Below are positions 28,798 through 36,745 of a stretch of 64,000 nucleotides of DNA, in pieces. The stretch spans positions 42,468 to 106,467 of the forward strand of contig PKRJ01000004.1 of assembly GCA_017577365.1 (NCBI GenBank), given 5' to 3'. The notes beneath the pieces were generated by a model. It had not been told where the DNA came from. It made no database searches and saw only the letters and a list, made by a program, of their open reading frames with translations. Position 1 is the first letter of the stretch. Every line of letters starts with the position of its first letter. Origin of the DNA: Gammaproteobacteria bacterium (GTDB taxonomy: Bacteria > Pseudomonadota > Gammaproteobacteria > Steroidobacterales > Rariloculaceae). Both the position numbers and the translations under genes were made by a program.

Positions 28798-28995
28798 ATG
28801 TCGACGATGACACTGCTCCAAAGCTATCCGACCCGGGTCGAGGCCGATCTCGACCGCATCGCGCTCGAAGCGGAAGGGATACCGTGCGTCGTCGTCGGCG
28901 TCGGCATCACGATGCAGGGCGGGATCGACGGCGTTCAGCTCCTCGTGCCCGCCGACAAGCTCGAGCAGGCGAAGTCCGTGCTCGCGCGGCGTTAG
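28798..28995 (+). CDS. DUF2007 (putative signal-transducing protein) small protein
   Basis: 65 residues from ATG 28798; an in-frame ATG at 28762 exists, but the later one gives the family start. The sequence matches the DUF2007 ferredoxin-like fold: a first strand (LLQSYPTRVEADLDRIALEAEGI), a central CVVVGVGITM, and the last strand-helix VQLLVPADKLEQAKSVL. Often annotated as a putative prokaryotic signal-transducing protein; no function is proven. It is followed 14 bases after the stop by a strong hairpin. Confidence 0.85.
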   Translation: MSTMTLLQSYPTRVEADLDRIALEAEGIPCVVVGVGITMQGGIDGVQLLVPADKLEQAKSVLARR

Positions 28996-29009
28996 GCCGC
29001 CGCCGAGAA

Positions 29010-29035
29010 GGACCGAGCGCTCGCGCGCTCGGTCC
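29010..29035. terminator. hairpin between convergent genes, likely bidirectional terminator
   Basis: GGACCGAGCGC and GCGCTCGGTCC pair perfectly (11 bp) around the loop TCGC. It sits 14 bases after the DUF2007 stop and 26 bases before the stop of the membrane protein on the other strand. There is no T run, so it may act with Rho or simply protect 3' ends. Confidence 0.6.
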
Positions 29036-29061
29036 CCAGCCGAGCTCCGTAATCCCGGCGG

Positions 29062-29349
29062 TCAGTCGTAGCGGTAATAGTCGTAGCGTCGCGGGGACGA
29101 GAAGCGCGGCCTCAACGGCGCGAGCAGGAAATAGAAGATCCACGCGAACCACGAGAAGAACACGATCAAGAGGATCCACGCGAGCTTCTCGCCGCCGGAC
29201 GTCCGATCGGAGAACAGAATGATCACGATCGGCAGCAGCCACACGATCAGCCAGCCGAGCGGGATCGCGAGCGCGAGCGCGATCGGCAAGAACACGACGA
29301 ATGCCAGCACGCACAAGACGAGCACGAGCAAGGCGGTCAGGAACTTCAT
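29062..29349 (-). CDS. small membrane protein, PLDc_N-like
   Basis: 95 residues with three hydrophobic segments: one at about 4-22, a second at about 28-46, and a third at about 58-78 with the motif KLAWILLIVFFSWFAWIFYFLL. A charged C-terminal tail is rich in Arg and Tyr (RRYDYYRYD). The W-x(4)-F/P pattern in the third helix is like the phospholipase D N-terminal membrane anchors (PLDc_N) found alone in many bacteria. Upstream of ATG 29349 is GGAGG-like sequence (CCGGAGGCCC on the coding strand). Function unknown. Confidence 0.75.
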   Translation of the reverse strand: MKFLTALLVLVLCVLAFVVFLPIALALAIPLGWLIVWLLPIVIILFSDRTSGGEKLAWILLIVFFSWFAWIFYFLLAPLRPRFSSPRRYDYYRYD

Positions 29350-29595
29350 CGAGGGCCTCCGGAACGTTCGGTCGAGACGCCGTCTGCCAAACTCATGCCA
29401 AGCCTCGCCTTATTCAATTTCAAAGACTTACGTGCAGGCGAATGGCAACGGGCGATTTCGGCCGCGAAGCTTTGGTGGAATACGCGAGTTTTCGGTGAAT
29501 TCGACGCATTCGTGTGCGGCTTGAAATCCGGGTCGGCGGCCCAAGTTCCTCCGTCGTTTCACACCGTCAACCCGAGGAGGAAGTCGGAGAACGCC

Positions 29596-30126
29596 ATGGC
29601 AAGCCATTCAGCGACGTTGAGAAACAAGCTGACTGTCCTGTCCATCGCCGCCGTGCTCTTGCTCGTCCACGCGATCGTCCTCGCGCCGCAAGCCGCGGCG
29701 GAAACCGACGGCAAGGCCGAGCCGTTCACGTGGTCCGCGGAGCTCGTCTCGTTCGACGCTTCATCGAGCAAGATCACGCTGAAGTCCTACCTCGATACGC
29801 GCGTCGATCGAGCCGCACTCGAAGCGTTGTCCGAAGGCGACCTCGTCACGATCGGATGGACCGGATTGAACTGGGGCGCAGGCATCGCGGCCGTGGCGAA
29901 GGGCGCCGGCGCGAAGCTCGATACGTCCCTCAATATGCCGGCCGAGTTCGTCCGCACGGAGATGGACGGGCAATATCTCGTCTATCGGCTCCCGCTCCCG
30001 CGAGAGGCCGCGGAGCGCATTCGAACGCTCGAGCCCGGCGCATGGGTGACCGCGACGTCGCCGCGCGACGCGGAATCGCTCGACGCGGTGATCACGAAGA
30101 TCCGCCCGTACAACGACGTCGAGTGA
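29596..30126 (+). CDS. secreted or membrane-anchored hypothetical protein
   Basis: 176 residues. ATG 29596 is preceded by GGAG with 6 bases spacing; the frame is open further upstream, but that part has poor coding character. A hydrophobic segment at about 14-32 is followed by APQAAAET, a signal peptide or anchor. The mature part alternates beta-strand-like stretches (TWSAELVSFDASSSKITLKSY, then LVTIGWTG and WVTATSP), suggesting a small beta-barrel or OB-like fold. No family recognised. It is followed 6 bases later by a strong terminator hairpin. Confidence 0.65.
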   Translation: MASHSATLRNKLTVLSIAAVLLLVHAIVLAPQAAAETDGKAEPFTWSAELVSFDASSSKITLKSYLDTRVDRAALEALSEGDLVTIGWTGLNWGAGIAAVAKGAGAKLDTSLNMPAEFVRTEMDGQYLVYRLPLPREAAERIRTLEPGAWVTATSPRDAESLDAVITKIRPYNDVE

Positions 30127-30132
30127 GCTCCG

Positions 30133-30163
30133 CCGATGCCGCGGCGCTCTGCCGCGGCATCGG
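30133..30163. terminator. strong terminator-like hairpin between convergent genes
   Basis: CCGATGCCGCGGC and GCCGCGGCATCGG form a perfect 13-bp stem with a 5-base loop (GCTCT), followed on the + strand by TTCGACC. It starts 6 bases after the stop of the upstream + gene and lies 42 bases before the stop of the convergent GTPase gene. Placement indicates termination for one or both transcripts. Confidence 0.7.
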
Positions 30164-30204
30164 TTCGACCGACTCGCGCCGAACGACGCGCGGACGTCGC
30201 GCCG

Positions 30205-31767
30205 TCACTCCTGCCTGTCGCCAGGCTTCACGAGCTCGCGGACCATCCGCCCCGCGCCGACGAGCTGACGCCATGATCGCCGCCAGCCGCCGTCGCGCAT
30301 CGCGTCGCGCAGCACCCTGACCCAGCGTGCGCGCTGCGCCTCCTCGACGAGCGCCTCGAGCCGCAGCCACAAGATCTCGAGGTTGTACGGCGGCGTCGTA
30401 TCGAGCCGCATCGGCACGATCGTCTCGACGGGAACGAGCAGATCGCGCGCGATCGCGTCGAGCGCGCCGCGAATCGAGTGCTCCTTCGGGCTCGACGGCG
30501 CATCGACGTTGTAGGGCGGCGACCATTCGCGAGCGGGCGTCAGCCGATCGATATGGCTCGCGACGACGATCAGCGGCGGCATCTTTCGAGCCGGATCCGC
30601 CGCGAATTTCGCACGCACCGCATCGAGCGCGGCGCGATCGAGCGCGCGATCCGCGCGGTGCGCCGGCGCGAGCCAGACGATGAGATCGCACGCGTACGCG
30701 CGCTGCACGAACTCCGCGACGCCGTCGGTATCGTCGATACCCGGCGAGTCGATCAGATACGCCGGCGGCAAGCCCTCGTGGCGAAGCTCGTAGCCTTCGA
30801 ACCCCGCCGTCAGCGGCAGCACGTCGACGCCGGCGCCGAGCTCGCCGAGCAATCGGTTCACGAGCGTCGACTTGCCCGCGTTCGTCTGCCCCGCGATCAG
30901 CACGCGCAACGATCCGGGCGGCGCGGCCGGCGCCGCGACTTCGCCAAGTCCTTCACGCGCCGCGGCGGCCGCGAGCTCCATCGCATCGACGCGCGTGCGG
31001 CCGGAATACAGCTCGATCGCCGCGCGGCCGACTTCCTCGATCCACAGCCGCACGACTCGTCGCCGCGCGGTCCCGTGCAGCTGGTCGAACAGGTCGCCGA
31101 GCACGCGGTCGCGAAGCTCGGCGATGACGGCGTGCACGGGGCTCACGGTGCGCGCAACGCGCAGCACTTGGTAGAGCCTCCGCCCGTGCTCGAAGCCCGC
31201 GGCGATCAGCGGGCGATAACCCCACGCCTTCATGACCGGCCCGGCTTTGACCCGATGCGACAGCGGCACGTGCTCGAGCAGCGCGAGCCGCAAACGGCGG
31301 CTCAGCCGCTCGGTGAGCAGCAACAGCTCGGGCAGCGTGAACTCGAGCGCCGGCGCGGCCCGCGCCGGATGGTAGTGCCGCGCGACCGCCTCGATCGTGC
31401 GTTGCGCGGCCGCGAGCATCATGCGTCGATCGCCGAGCTCGCTGCCGTCCGCGGCGGCGCTCATGCGGCGAACGGTTTCCCACGCGACTTGCTCGCGCGG
31501 CGCCCACGTCGGGTCCGGCTGCGTGATCGTCGGCGCGTCCGCGCCCGCGGGTATAGGCCGCTGACGATGTCGGTAACGCGCAATCGCCCAGACCACGAGC
31601 GCGATCGTCGTCGCGGTCAGCAGATAGCCGAGCAGCCACCCGCGCTCCCACAGCCACGTCAGCCCGGCGGCGATCAGCACGACGAGCGGCACGGCGAGCA
31701 GAACGCTCGCCGTGACTTCGCGCCACCATCGCCATCGTCGACGGCGGGGTTTGGCGTCGCTCGTCAT
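30205..31767 (-). CDS. membrane-anchored GTPase (Era/HSR1-type)
   Basis: 520 residues. Two adjacent transmembrane segments (about 20-40 and 45-63) tether it to the inner membrane. A helical region follows (about 90-280). The C-terminal GTPase domain has the P-loop GQTNAGKS (293-300), the G3 motif DSPGID (340-345), and a G4 motif SHID in place of NKxD. Compared with typical Era-like domains it is long before the P-loop. It is the last gene of a four-gene same-strand block, 45 bases after the DUF697-type GTPase. Such pairs of membrane GTPases with stress- or envelope-related roles are known (YcjX/YcjF-like), but the exact job is not. Confidence 0.85.
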   Translation of the reverse strand: MTSDAKPRRRRWRWWREVTASVLLAVPLVVLIAAGLTWLWERGWLLGYLLTATTIALVVWAIARYRHRQRPIPAGADAPTITQPDPTWAPREQVAWETVRRMSAAADGSELGDRRMMLAAAQRTIEAVARHYHPARAAPALEFTLPELLLLTERLSRRLRLALLEHVPLSHRVKAGPVMKAWGYRPLIAAGFEHGRRLYQVLRVARTVSPVHAVIAELRDRVLGDLFDQLHGTARRRVVRLWIEEVGRAAIELYSGRTRVDAMELAAAAAREGLGEVAAPAAPPGSLRVLIAGQTNAGKSTLVNRLLGELGAGVDVLPLTAGFEGYELRHEGLPPAYLIDSPGIDDTDGVAEFVQRAYACDLIVWLAPAHRADRALDRAALDAVRAKFAADPARKMPPLIVVASHIDRLTPAREWSPPYNVDAPSSPKEHSIRGALDAIARDLLVPVETIVPMRLDTTPPYNLEILWLRLEALVEEAQRARWVRVLRDAMRDGGWRRSWRQLVGAGRMVRELVKPGDRQE

Positions 31768-31812
31768 CGATGCGTCCAGGCGTCGACGCGCCGTGTTCGC
31801 GGCCGAATCGTC

Positions 31813-33003
31813 TCAGCGCTTCTCGTCACGGTGCATTCCCGCTTTGCGAACGATGTCGAACGCCTCCTTCAACGACTCGCGATAGACGCGCGCGACCTCG
31901 CTGCGATCGACCTCGCCGCGCCTTGCGGCTCCGAGGTAATACGACGCCGCGCGCCCGAGCGCGTACGTCACCGAGAAGCTCGCCGCGCTCGCGGCCGCCG
32001 CGCCGATCGTCTGTCCGTAGCCGGGAACGAGCTTCGCGAGCTGCCGCGCGCCGAGCTTCAAGCCGATGCTCGCGAGCGTGCCGGTGCCGAGCGACGCCGC
32101 GAATCGTCCGAGCGTGCGGCGATTCCAATCGAGCCCGTAGATGCGCCCGAGGCTGTGCAGCATCTTCGCCTGGATCATCGGCACCGTCACGAAGCCGACG
32201 ACCGGCAGCGCGTCCGATGCGGCGGCCGCGATCGCGTAACCCAGCACGTGCGGTCGCGCGCGGGCGGCGAGCCGGTCGCTGCCGCGCGCGGCGAGGCTGC
32301 GCAGGATCACGTTCATGCCCGCCGAGCCCGCCTGCTCGAGCGCATCGAGCAGCGCGTCGAGGCCGTAGTAAGGGTTCGAATAGCCTTCCTCAGGACGCGT
32401 GAAATCGATCGGCACGGTGTAGACCGCACCCGTTCCCGGCAACTCCTTGAACAGAGCGGCCTGCATCGCGAGCGCGCGCCGCAGATCGGCGAGCTCCGGC
32501 GCATCGGCGAGCCGCTCGTACGGCGGATGATCGGCCCCCTCCGGATAGCCCTCGTGCAACCACGTCTGCGCGACGACGACCGCCCAGTCAGGATGACGCT
32601 CGCGCACTTCTCGCAGCACGCGTAGCAGCTCGTGCTGCCGACTGTCCATTGCTCGTGCGACCGCAAGCACGACATGCGCGCGGCTTTCGAGGGCGGCGAG
32701 ATCCTCGGACGGATCGTAGCCCGCGTCCCCGAATCCGCTGCTGTCGAGGAAGCGGATCACCGGCGCTTCGGGCGGAAAGTCGAAGATGCGTGCCGTGCGC
32801 GTGCAAGGTTGATAACCGCGGCCGATCTCGGCCTCGGGATGCCCCGTGATCGCGCGGACGATCGACGTCTTGCCGGATTGCACCTTGCCGAGCAGCCAGA
32901 CGACCGGCGCCTGCTCGCGCGCGAGCTCGGCGACCGCGGTCGCGTCGTCGGCTTGCGGCTTGGGGTCGAGCACCGCGCTACGAAAAACGCGCCACGCGCG
33001 CAT
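31813..33003 (-). CDS. GTPase with C-terminal YcjF/DUF697-like membrane domain
   Basis: 396 residues from ATG 33003; a GTG at 33021 that overlaps the upstream stop is the alternative, and neither has a good Shine-Dalgarno. The P-loop is GKVQSGKT (39-46), and the G3 region is FLDSSGFGDAGYD. VVAQTWLHEGYP stands where G4 (NKxD) should be, so base recognition may be altered. The C-terminal 170 residues contain small-residue helices (LGYAIAAAASDALPVVGFVTVP) typical of DUF697. It follows the polyferredoxin gene closely, so it probably belongs to the same transcript. Confidence 0.82.
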   Translation of the reverse strand: MRAWRVFRSAVLDPKPQADDATAVAELAREQAPVVWLLGKVQSGKTSIVRAITGHPEAEIGRGYQPCTRTARIFDFPPEAPVIRFLDSSGFGDAGYDPSEDLAALESRAHVVLAVARAMDSRQHELLRVLREVRERHPDWAVVVAQTWLHEGYPEGADHPPYERLADAPELADLRRALAMQAALFKELPGTGAVYTVPIDFTRPEEGYSNPYYGLDALLDALEQAGSAGMNVILRSLAARGSDRLAARARPHVLGYAIAAAASDALPVVGFVTVPMIQAKMLHSLGRIYGLDWNRRTLGRFAASLGTGTLASIGLKLGARQLAKLVPGYGQTIGAAAASAASFSVTYALGRAASYYLGAARRGEVDRSEVARVYRESLKEAFDIVRKAGMHRDEKR

Positions 33004-33013
33004 GAGACGCTCG

Positions 33014-34048
33014 TCAGCCACGGTTTCGTTGCCGGCGTCCGATTCGTGTCGCGTCGATCCGATGCTCGACGAACGCAGGCGAGGCAGAGCTCTCGGCCTC
33101 GCGGCGCATTCGCTTCGCGTCGAGCAGCCAGTGCGGACAGCGTGCACGATCGCGGTAGAGCCGTTCGCAATCGTCGCAGCGTACGCATTCGGTCACGAGA
33201 ATCTTACGCTGCCTGATCGCGCCCCACTCGCACGTCTTCTCGCAGAGCTTGCAGCGGTCGCACTCGGACCACCGCGCGATCCGAAACACGGTGAGCGTCG
33301 ACAGCAATCCGAGCGCCGCTCCGACGGGACAGAGAAAGCGGCAGTAGAGGTTGCGGACGAAGACGCTCGCGATGAGCAGCGCGCCGAGCCCGATCCAGAG
33401 GCCGGTCGTCGCGTGGAACGTGAACATCCAGAAGGGCTCGATGTAGCGATAGAACGAGACCTCTCGGGTGAGCAGGTAGTAGCCGACCGCGCCGAGCAGG
33501 ACGGCGTGCTTCGCGAGCGCGGCGCGCCGCTCGAGCGCTGCCGGCAGCTCGAGCTGCCACCTCCGAGGCACGACGGCATCGATCAGCTGCGTCAGGGCGC
33601 CGAACGCGCAGATTCGGCCGCAATAGAACCTGCCCCACAACACGGTCGTCGCGACGGCAAAGAGCGCGAACGCATACCACGCGAGGTTGTACGAGAAGAT
33701 CGGCAAGCTCGCGCTCACCGCGGCGAAGACGTTCGTGATCGACAGGAGCTGGCTCTTGACGACGCCCAGATAGAGCACCGAGAGCACCAGCGTCGCGAGC
33801 TTGAGCCGGCGGCTCCGCCGCGCGAAGCCGATCAGCGCGAAAACGGCGAAAGCGGCAAGAAGGCCGAGATCGAGCGCTTGATCGCGAGCGAGCTCGAGCC
33901 ACGTCGGCGCCGCGTCGTCGAGCTCGTCGAAGCCCCACGGATCCGCGTCGGCATCCGATGCACCCTCCTGCGCATATGCCGCCGGCAGCCCAAGAACGCA
34001 CGGCGCGAAAACGCGGCGCGAGCGCGATCCGCGCGCGGCGCCGCTCAT
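33014..34048 (-). CDS. polyferredoxin membrane protein, NosR C-terminal/NapH-like
   Basis: 344 residues. ATG 34048 overlaps the stop of the FMN-binding gene (ATGA). A signal-like segment comes first, then about five transmembrane helices. The paired loop motifs are GRFYCGRICAFGAL and NLYCRFLCPVGAA, as in NapH and NosR. The C-terminus has CDRCKLCEKTC, a 4Fe-4S site, and then CVRCDDCERLY with a following RCPHW, the same second-site pattern as in NosR. It should move electrons between the quinone pool or cytoplasmic donors and the periplasmic flavin protein. No nosZ, nosD or nap gene is nearby, so a denitrification role is not supported by context. Confidence 0.87.
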   Translation of the reverse strand: MSGAARGSRSRRVFAPCVLGLPAAYAQEGASDADADPWGFDELDDAAPTWLELARDQALDLGLLAAFAVFALIGFARRSRRLKLATLVLSVLYLGVVKSQLLSITNVFAAVSASLPIFSYNLAWYAFALFAVATTVLWGRFYCGRICAFGALTQLIDAVVPRRWQLELPAALERRAALAKHAVLLGAVGYYLLTREVSFYRYIEPFWMFTFHATTGLWIGLGALLIASVFVRNLYCRFLCPVGAALGLLSTLTVFRIARWSECDRCKLCEKTCEWGAIRQRKILVTECVRCDDCERLYRDRARCPHWLLDAKRMRREAESSASPAFVEHRIDATRIGRRQRNRG

Positions 34049-34593
34049 CGCTCCTCCGGCGGCTCGAGATACGCGCGCGCGATGCGTCTTGCGCCGTTGC
34101 GCACGGCGCGGCTCGCGCTCGTGACCGTGACCGTCGCGCGGGTAATCGCGTCGATATCGTCGCCGACGCGGAACCGGTCGCGCACGCTCTTGCCGGCGAA
34201 TTGCCGCGGAAACGCGGGGAGATCGATCGAGAAATAGCCGTACGGCTCGCGATGCTCGACGACGACGATACCGGTCAGCACGCCCGACGTATCGATGCCG
34301 ACGAGAATCTTGATCGGACCGTCGTAGGCGCGCTCGAGCGGCTCGAGCTCGGTCGTCCAGAACGCGAGCCCCAAGAGCGGCGGCTCGGCGTCCTCGGCCG
34401 AAGGCGCTCCGTACACCTTGAAGTGCGGCGGATCGCCGTGCTTCGGCGAGAAGCTCGCGGCGTCGGGAAAAAGCTGCTCGATCAGCTCGCGCAGCGCGAA
34501 GTCGTCCTCCGACTGACCGTGCACGGCGGGCGGCGCGGCGAGACACAGCGCGACGGCGAGCAATCCGAGTCGCAAAGCCGGCTCCCTTCTCAT
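34045..34593 (-). CDS. periplasmic FMN-binding domain protein, NosR N-terminal-like
   Basis: 182 residues from ATG 34593. TTG 34575 with GGGAG 6 bases upstream is a good alternative and would give a cleaner signal peptide (LGLLAVALCLAAPPAVHG). The mature domain is the FMN_bind fold: GPIKILVGIDTSGVLTGIVV, then HREPYGYF, and the flavinylation region DAITRATVT with Thr154 as expected acceptor (the usual SGAT is TRAT here). In NosR this domain is fused to the membrane polyferredoxin; here the two are separate genes joined by ATGA. FMN would be attached by an ApbE transferase, which is not in the window. Confidence 0.85.
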   Translation of the reverse strand: MRREPALRLGLLAVALCLAAPPAVHGQSEDDFALRELIEQLFPDAASFSPKHGDPPHFKVYGAPSAEDAEPPLLGLAFWTTELEPLERAYDGPIKILVGIDTSGVLTGIVVVEHREPYGYFSIDLPAFPRQFAGKSVRDRFRVGDDIDAITRATVTVTSASRAVRNGARRIARAYLEPPEER

Positions 34594-34705
34594 TCGTCCG
34601 GATTATTGCGAGCGCCGCGACCGACGGTCAATTTCGTGCGTCCGCATTGGAGAACGCCGCGCGGCGTGCTAAGTATTCCGCGACGCATTCGACAGGCGGA
34701 GAGCG

Positions 34706-35173
34706 ATGTCTCGGAACGCCTTCCTCGCGGCGCTCGCCGCGACGTTCATGCTGCCCGATCCGTCCGCCCACGCGCAGGGCGGCGCGCTCGAGCGTCGGCT
34801 CGCTTCTGCGACGCGCGTCGAGTGCCGCTTCGAGGTTCTCGCCACCGGCGACTGGAACGGCGATGGCGCTTCCGCGTCGGTCACGAAGGTCGATCGCGAA
34901 GCGTCGTTCTTCGATATCGATGTCGACGGCGGCACGGCGGAAGCGGACGGTCCGTTCGGCACGGCCTTCATCGTCGTCCGTTACGCGCACGGCTATCTGC
35001 ACTTCCTGCAGATGAGCGATGCCGGTCCTCTGCACGTGACGACGGTGCTCGCGCAGGAAACGAGCGGCGGCCGTTTGAAGGCGGTGCAGACGCGCCACGA
35101 GTATGCGCCTGTCGCGTTGCCCGGCTTCACGTCGCGTCCCGAGATGTACATCGGCGACTGCGCGGTCACTTAG
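34706..35173 (+). CDS. secreted hypothetical protein
   Basis: 155 residues, with a signal peptide ending at AHAQ (residue 24). The mature protein is acidic and beta-rich: ECRFEVLATGDWNGDGASASV, FFDIDVDGGTAEADG and YLHFLQMSDAGPLHVTTVLAQ. CDCA-type Cys pairs are absent; only two Cys remain (near 40 and 152), possibly a disulfide. No family recognised. It is transcribed away from the FMN-binding protein gene, sharing a 112-base gap, and converges with the next gene (9-base gap). Confidence 0.65.
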   Translation: MSRNAFLAALAATFMLPDPSAHAQGGALERRLASATRVECRFEVLATGDWNGDGASASVTKVDREASFFDIDVDGGTAEADGPFGTAFIVVRYAHGYLHFLQMSDAGPLHVTTVLAQETSGGRLKAVQTRHEYAPVALPGFTSRPEMYIGDCAVT

Positions 35174-35182
35174 CCGCGCTCG

Positions 35183-36043
35183 CTAATCGAGCGTCGGCTC
35201 CTCGTCGAGCACGAGACGGCACTTGACCGCCGCGCCCTCGCCGTCGATCGGGCTCGGCGCGTCGACCTCGGTGCACTCCGGGCGCGCGCGCAAGTACTCC
35301 GGCTTCAAATGCGCGAACAGCTTCGGCAGCGCCTCCTCGTCGGCGCATAGCGAGGCGAGGCCCAGCACGCTGAATCCACCGCCCGTGAGCTCGTTGCACA
35401 GTCGAGCGAGTCGCTGTCCGAGCCGGGAGCGCGCCTTGCCCGGCGACAGCGCCGACGGCGGCCGATCCGCTCTCTTCGCCGTCTCGAACACGCTCTCCTC
35501 GGGCCGCGTGGGGTCTTCCGGCGGCACGGGCTCGGGCAGCAGGTCGTCGAGCGAGAACGAACGATACACCTCCTGCCGCCGCCGCTCCTCGCGCGTCTGC
35601 TCGAGCGCCGCGCGCCACGCCTCGTCGAGATCGACCTCGCGCACCGTGTAGGCACGGCTCGGGCGGCCACGGGCTTCCTCCGGCGAGGCGCGCTCCTCTA
35701 CCGGCGTTTCCTCGACGGCGTCCTCGACCGATGCGTCGTCCGGAGCCCTCGCACGGACCTCGCTGGGCGGCGCGTCGGGCAGCTCGTCTTCGGACGGCGC
35801 CACGTCGGGCGGCTCCGACGCGGGCTCGACATCGCGCGTTTCCGGCTCGTCTTGGGGCAGCGGAGATACGGTCGTTTCAGGCTCCGAAGGAAGCGGCCAG
35901 CGCTCGATCCACACGACGTCGATCGGCGCCGAAGGCGCACGCGCGACGCGTGTCCACGACGCATTGAGCACCACACCGGCGATCGCCGCATGCAGCGCGG
36001 CCGATACGGCGACCGCAACGAGCCGGCCTCGGCGCGCGGTCAT
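35183..36043 (-). CDS. TonB-like acidic inner-membrane-anchored protein
   Basis: 286 residues. A single N-terminal transmembrane segment (about 7-28) is followed by a Pro/Glu/Asp-rich linker of about 100 residues (SEPETTVSPLPQDEPET, PEEARGRPS). That is the layout of TonB-like periplasm-spanning proteins, though acidic rather than Lys-Pro. The second half carries helices and the compact domain LARLCNELTGGGFSVLGLASLC with paired Cys. The TonB C-terminal fold (YP motif) was not found. It may be an envelope or division-linked protein; function unknown. Confidence 0.65.
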   Translation of the reverse strand: MTARRGRLVAVAVSAALHAAIAGVVLNASWTRVARAPSAPIDVVWIERWPLPSEPETTVSPLPQDEPETRDVEPASEPPDVAPSEDELPDAPPSEVRARAPDDASVEDAVEETPVEERASPEEARGRPSRAYTVREVDLDEAWRAALEQTREERRRQEVYRSFSLDDLLPEPVPPEDPTRPEESVFETAKRADRPPSALSPGKARSRLGQRLARLCNELTGGGFSVLGLASLCADEEALPKLFAHLKPEYLRARPECTEVDAPSPIDGEGAAVKCRLVLDEEPTLD

Positions 36044-36202
36044 GCGCTATCCGAGACGCCTGGACGGGGCAAAGCCATGCGTTATCCTTGCCGCTATCGT
36101 CGCCGATGTCACTAGACCGCTTCCGGCCCGCAAGTTCGCGTTAGCGGGCCGATGGGCGTGTCGGTCGCCGTGCGGCTCCGGCGAATACGGAGGAATCGAT
36201 CG

Positions 36203-36709
36203 ATGGAGGCTGGACGCGTCTTTCGCCTGCTCGGAACCGCGCTCGTGCTGCTCGCGCCTCCGGTGGTCGCGCAGCCCGGCGACCCCCTGTTCGAATTGCT
36301 CGGCTGTGCGTCCATCGACGACGATCGGCGCCGCCTCGAATGCTTCGACCGCGCCGCCGCCGAGATGCTCGGGGCGCGCGAAGGGCGAAGCGCCGACGCG
36401 AATCGTGAATCTCGTGGGAAGGAGATCTCGGGGGGTTCGTTGCTCGCGGCCCGCCAGCGGACTCCCAAGGAAGACGAGGAAGGCCCGCGCGAGGAGCGGG
36501 TGACGATCGTCGAGGTACGAACGACGATTCCGGGACGCGCGGTCTTCGTCACGTCCGACGGCGTCGAGCTCGTGCAGACGAGCGGAGCCTCGCGGCTTTT
36601 CTTGCCGGACGTTCCGTTCGAAGCCACGGTGCGCCGGGGCGCCGTCGGCGGCCTGTTCCTGCTGCCGGAAGGCAGCCGTGCCGGCATCCGCGTCTCGTTG
36701 CGGAATTGA
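36203..36709 (+). CDS. secreted hypothetical protein with CFD motif
   Basis: 168 residues. The start at ATG 36203 is chosen because GGAGG lies 9 bases upstream; the frame is open to 36152. A signal peptide ends at VVAQ. The first mature segment is LLGCASIDDDRRRLECFD, the two-Cys pattern (CxxIxDDxxRLxCFD) shared by many proteobacterial periplasmic proteins of unknown role. A charged linker precedes a C-terminal beta-rich part (RVTIVEVRTTIPGRAVFVTSDG) that looks like a small sheet domain. No partner genes are obvious. Confidence 0.7.
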   Translation: MEAGRVFRLLGTALVLLAPPVVAQPGDPLFELLGCASIDDDRRRLECFDRAAAEMLGAREGRSADANRESRGKEISGGSLLAARQRTPKEDEEGPREERVTIVEVRTTIPGRAVFVTSDGVELVQTSGASRLFLPDVPFEATVRRGAVGGLFLLPEGSRAGIRVSLRN

Positions 36710-36745
36710 CCGACGAGCAACGCGCTCGCGAGGGGGGAGGAATCG

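Noticed and set aside
33014..34593. Denitrification (nos) operon
   Set aside because: The NosR-like parts are present, but nosZ, nosD, nosF, nosY and nosL are all absent from the surrounding sequence.
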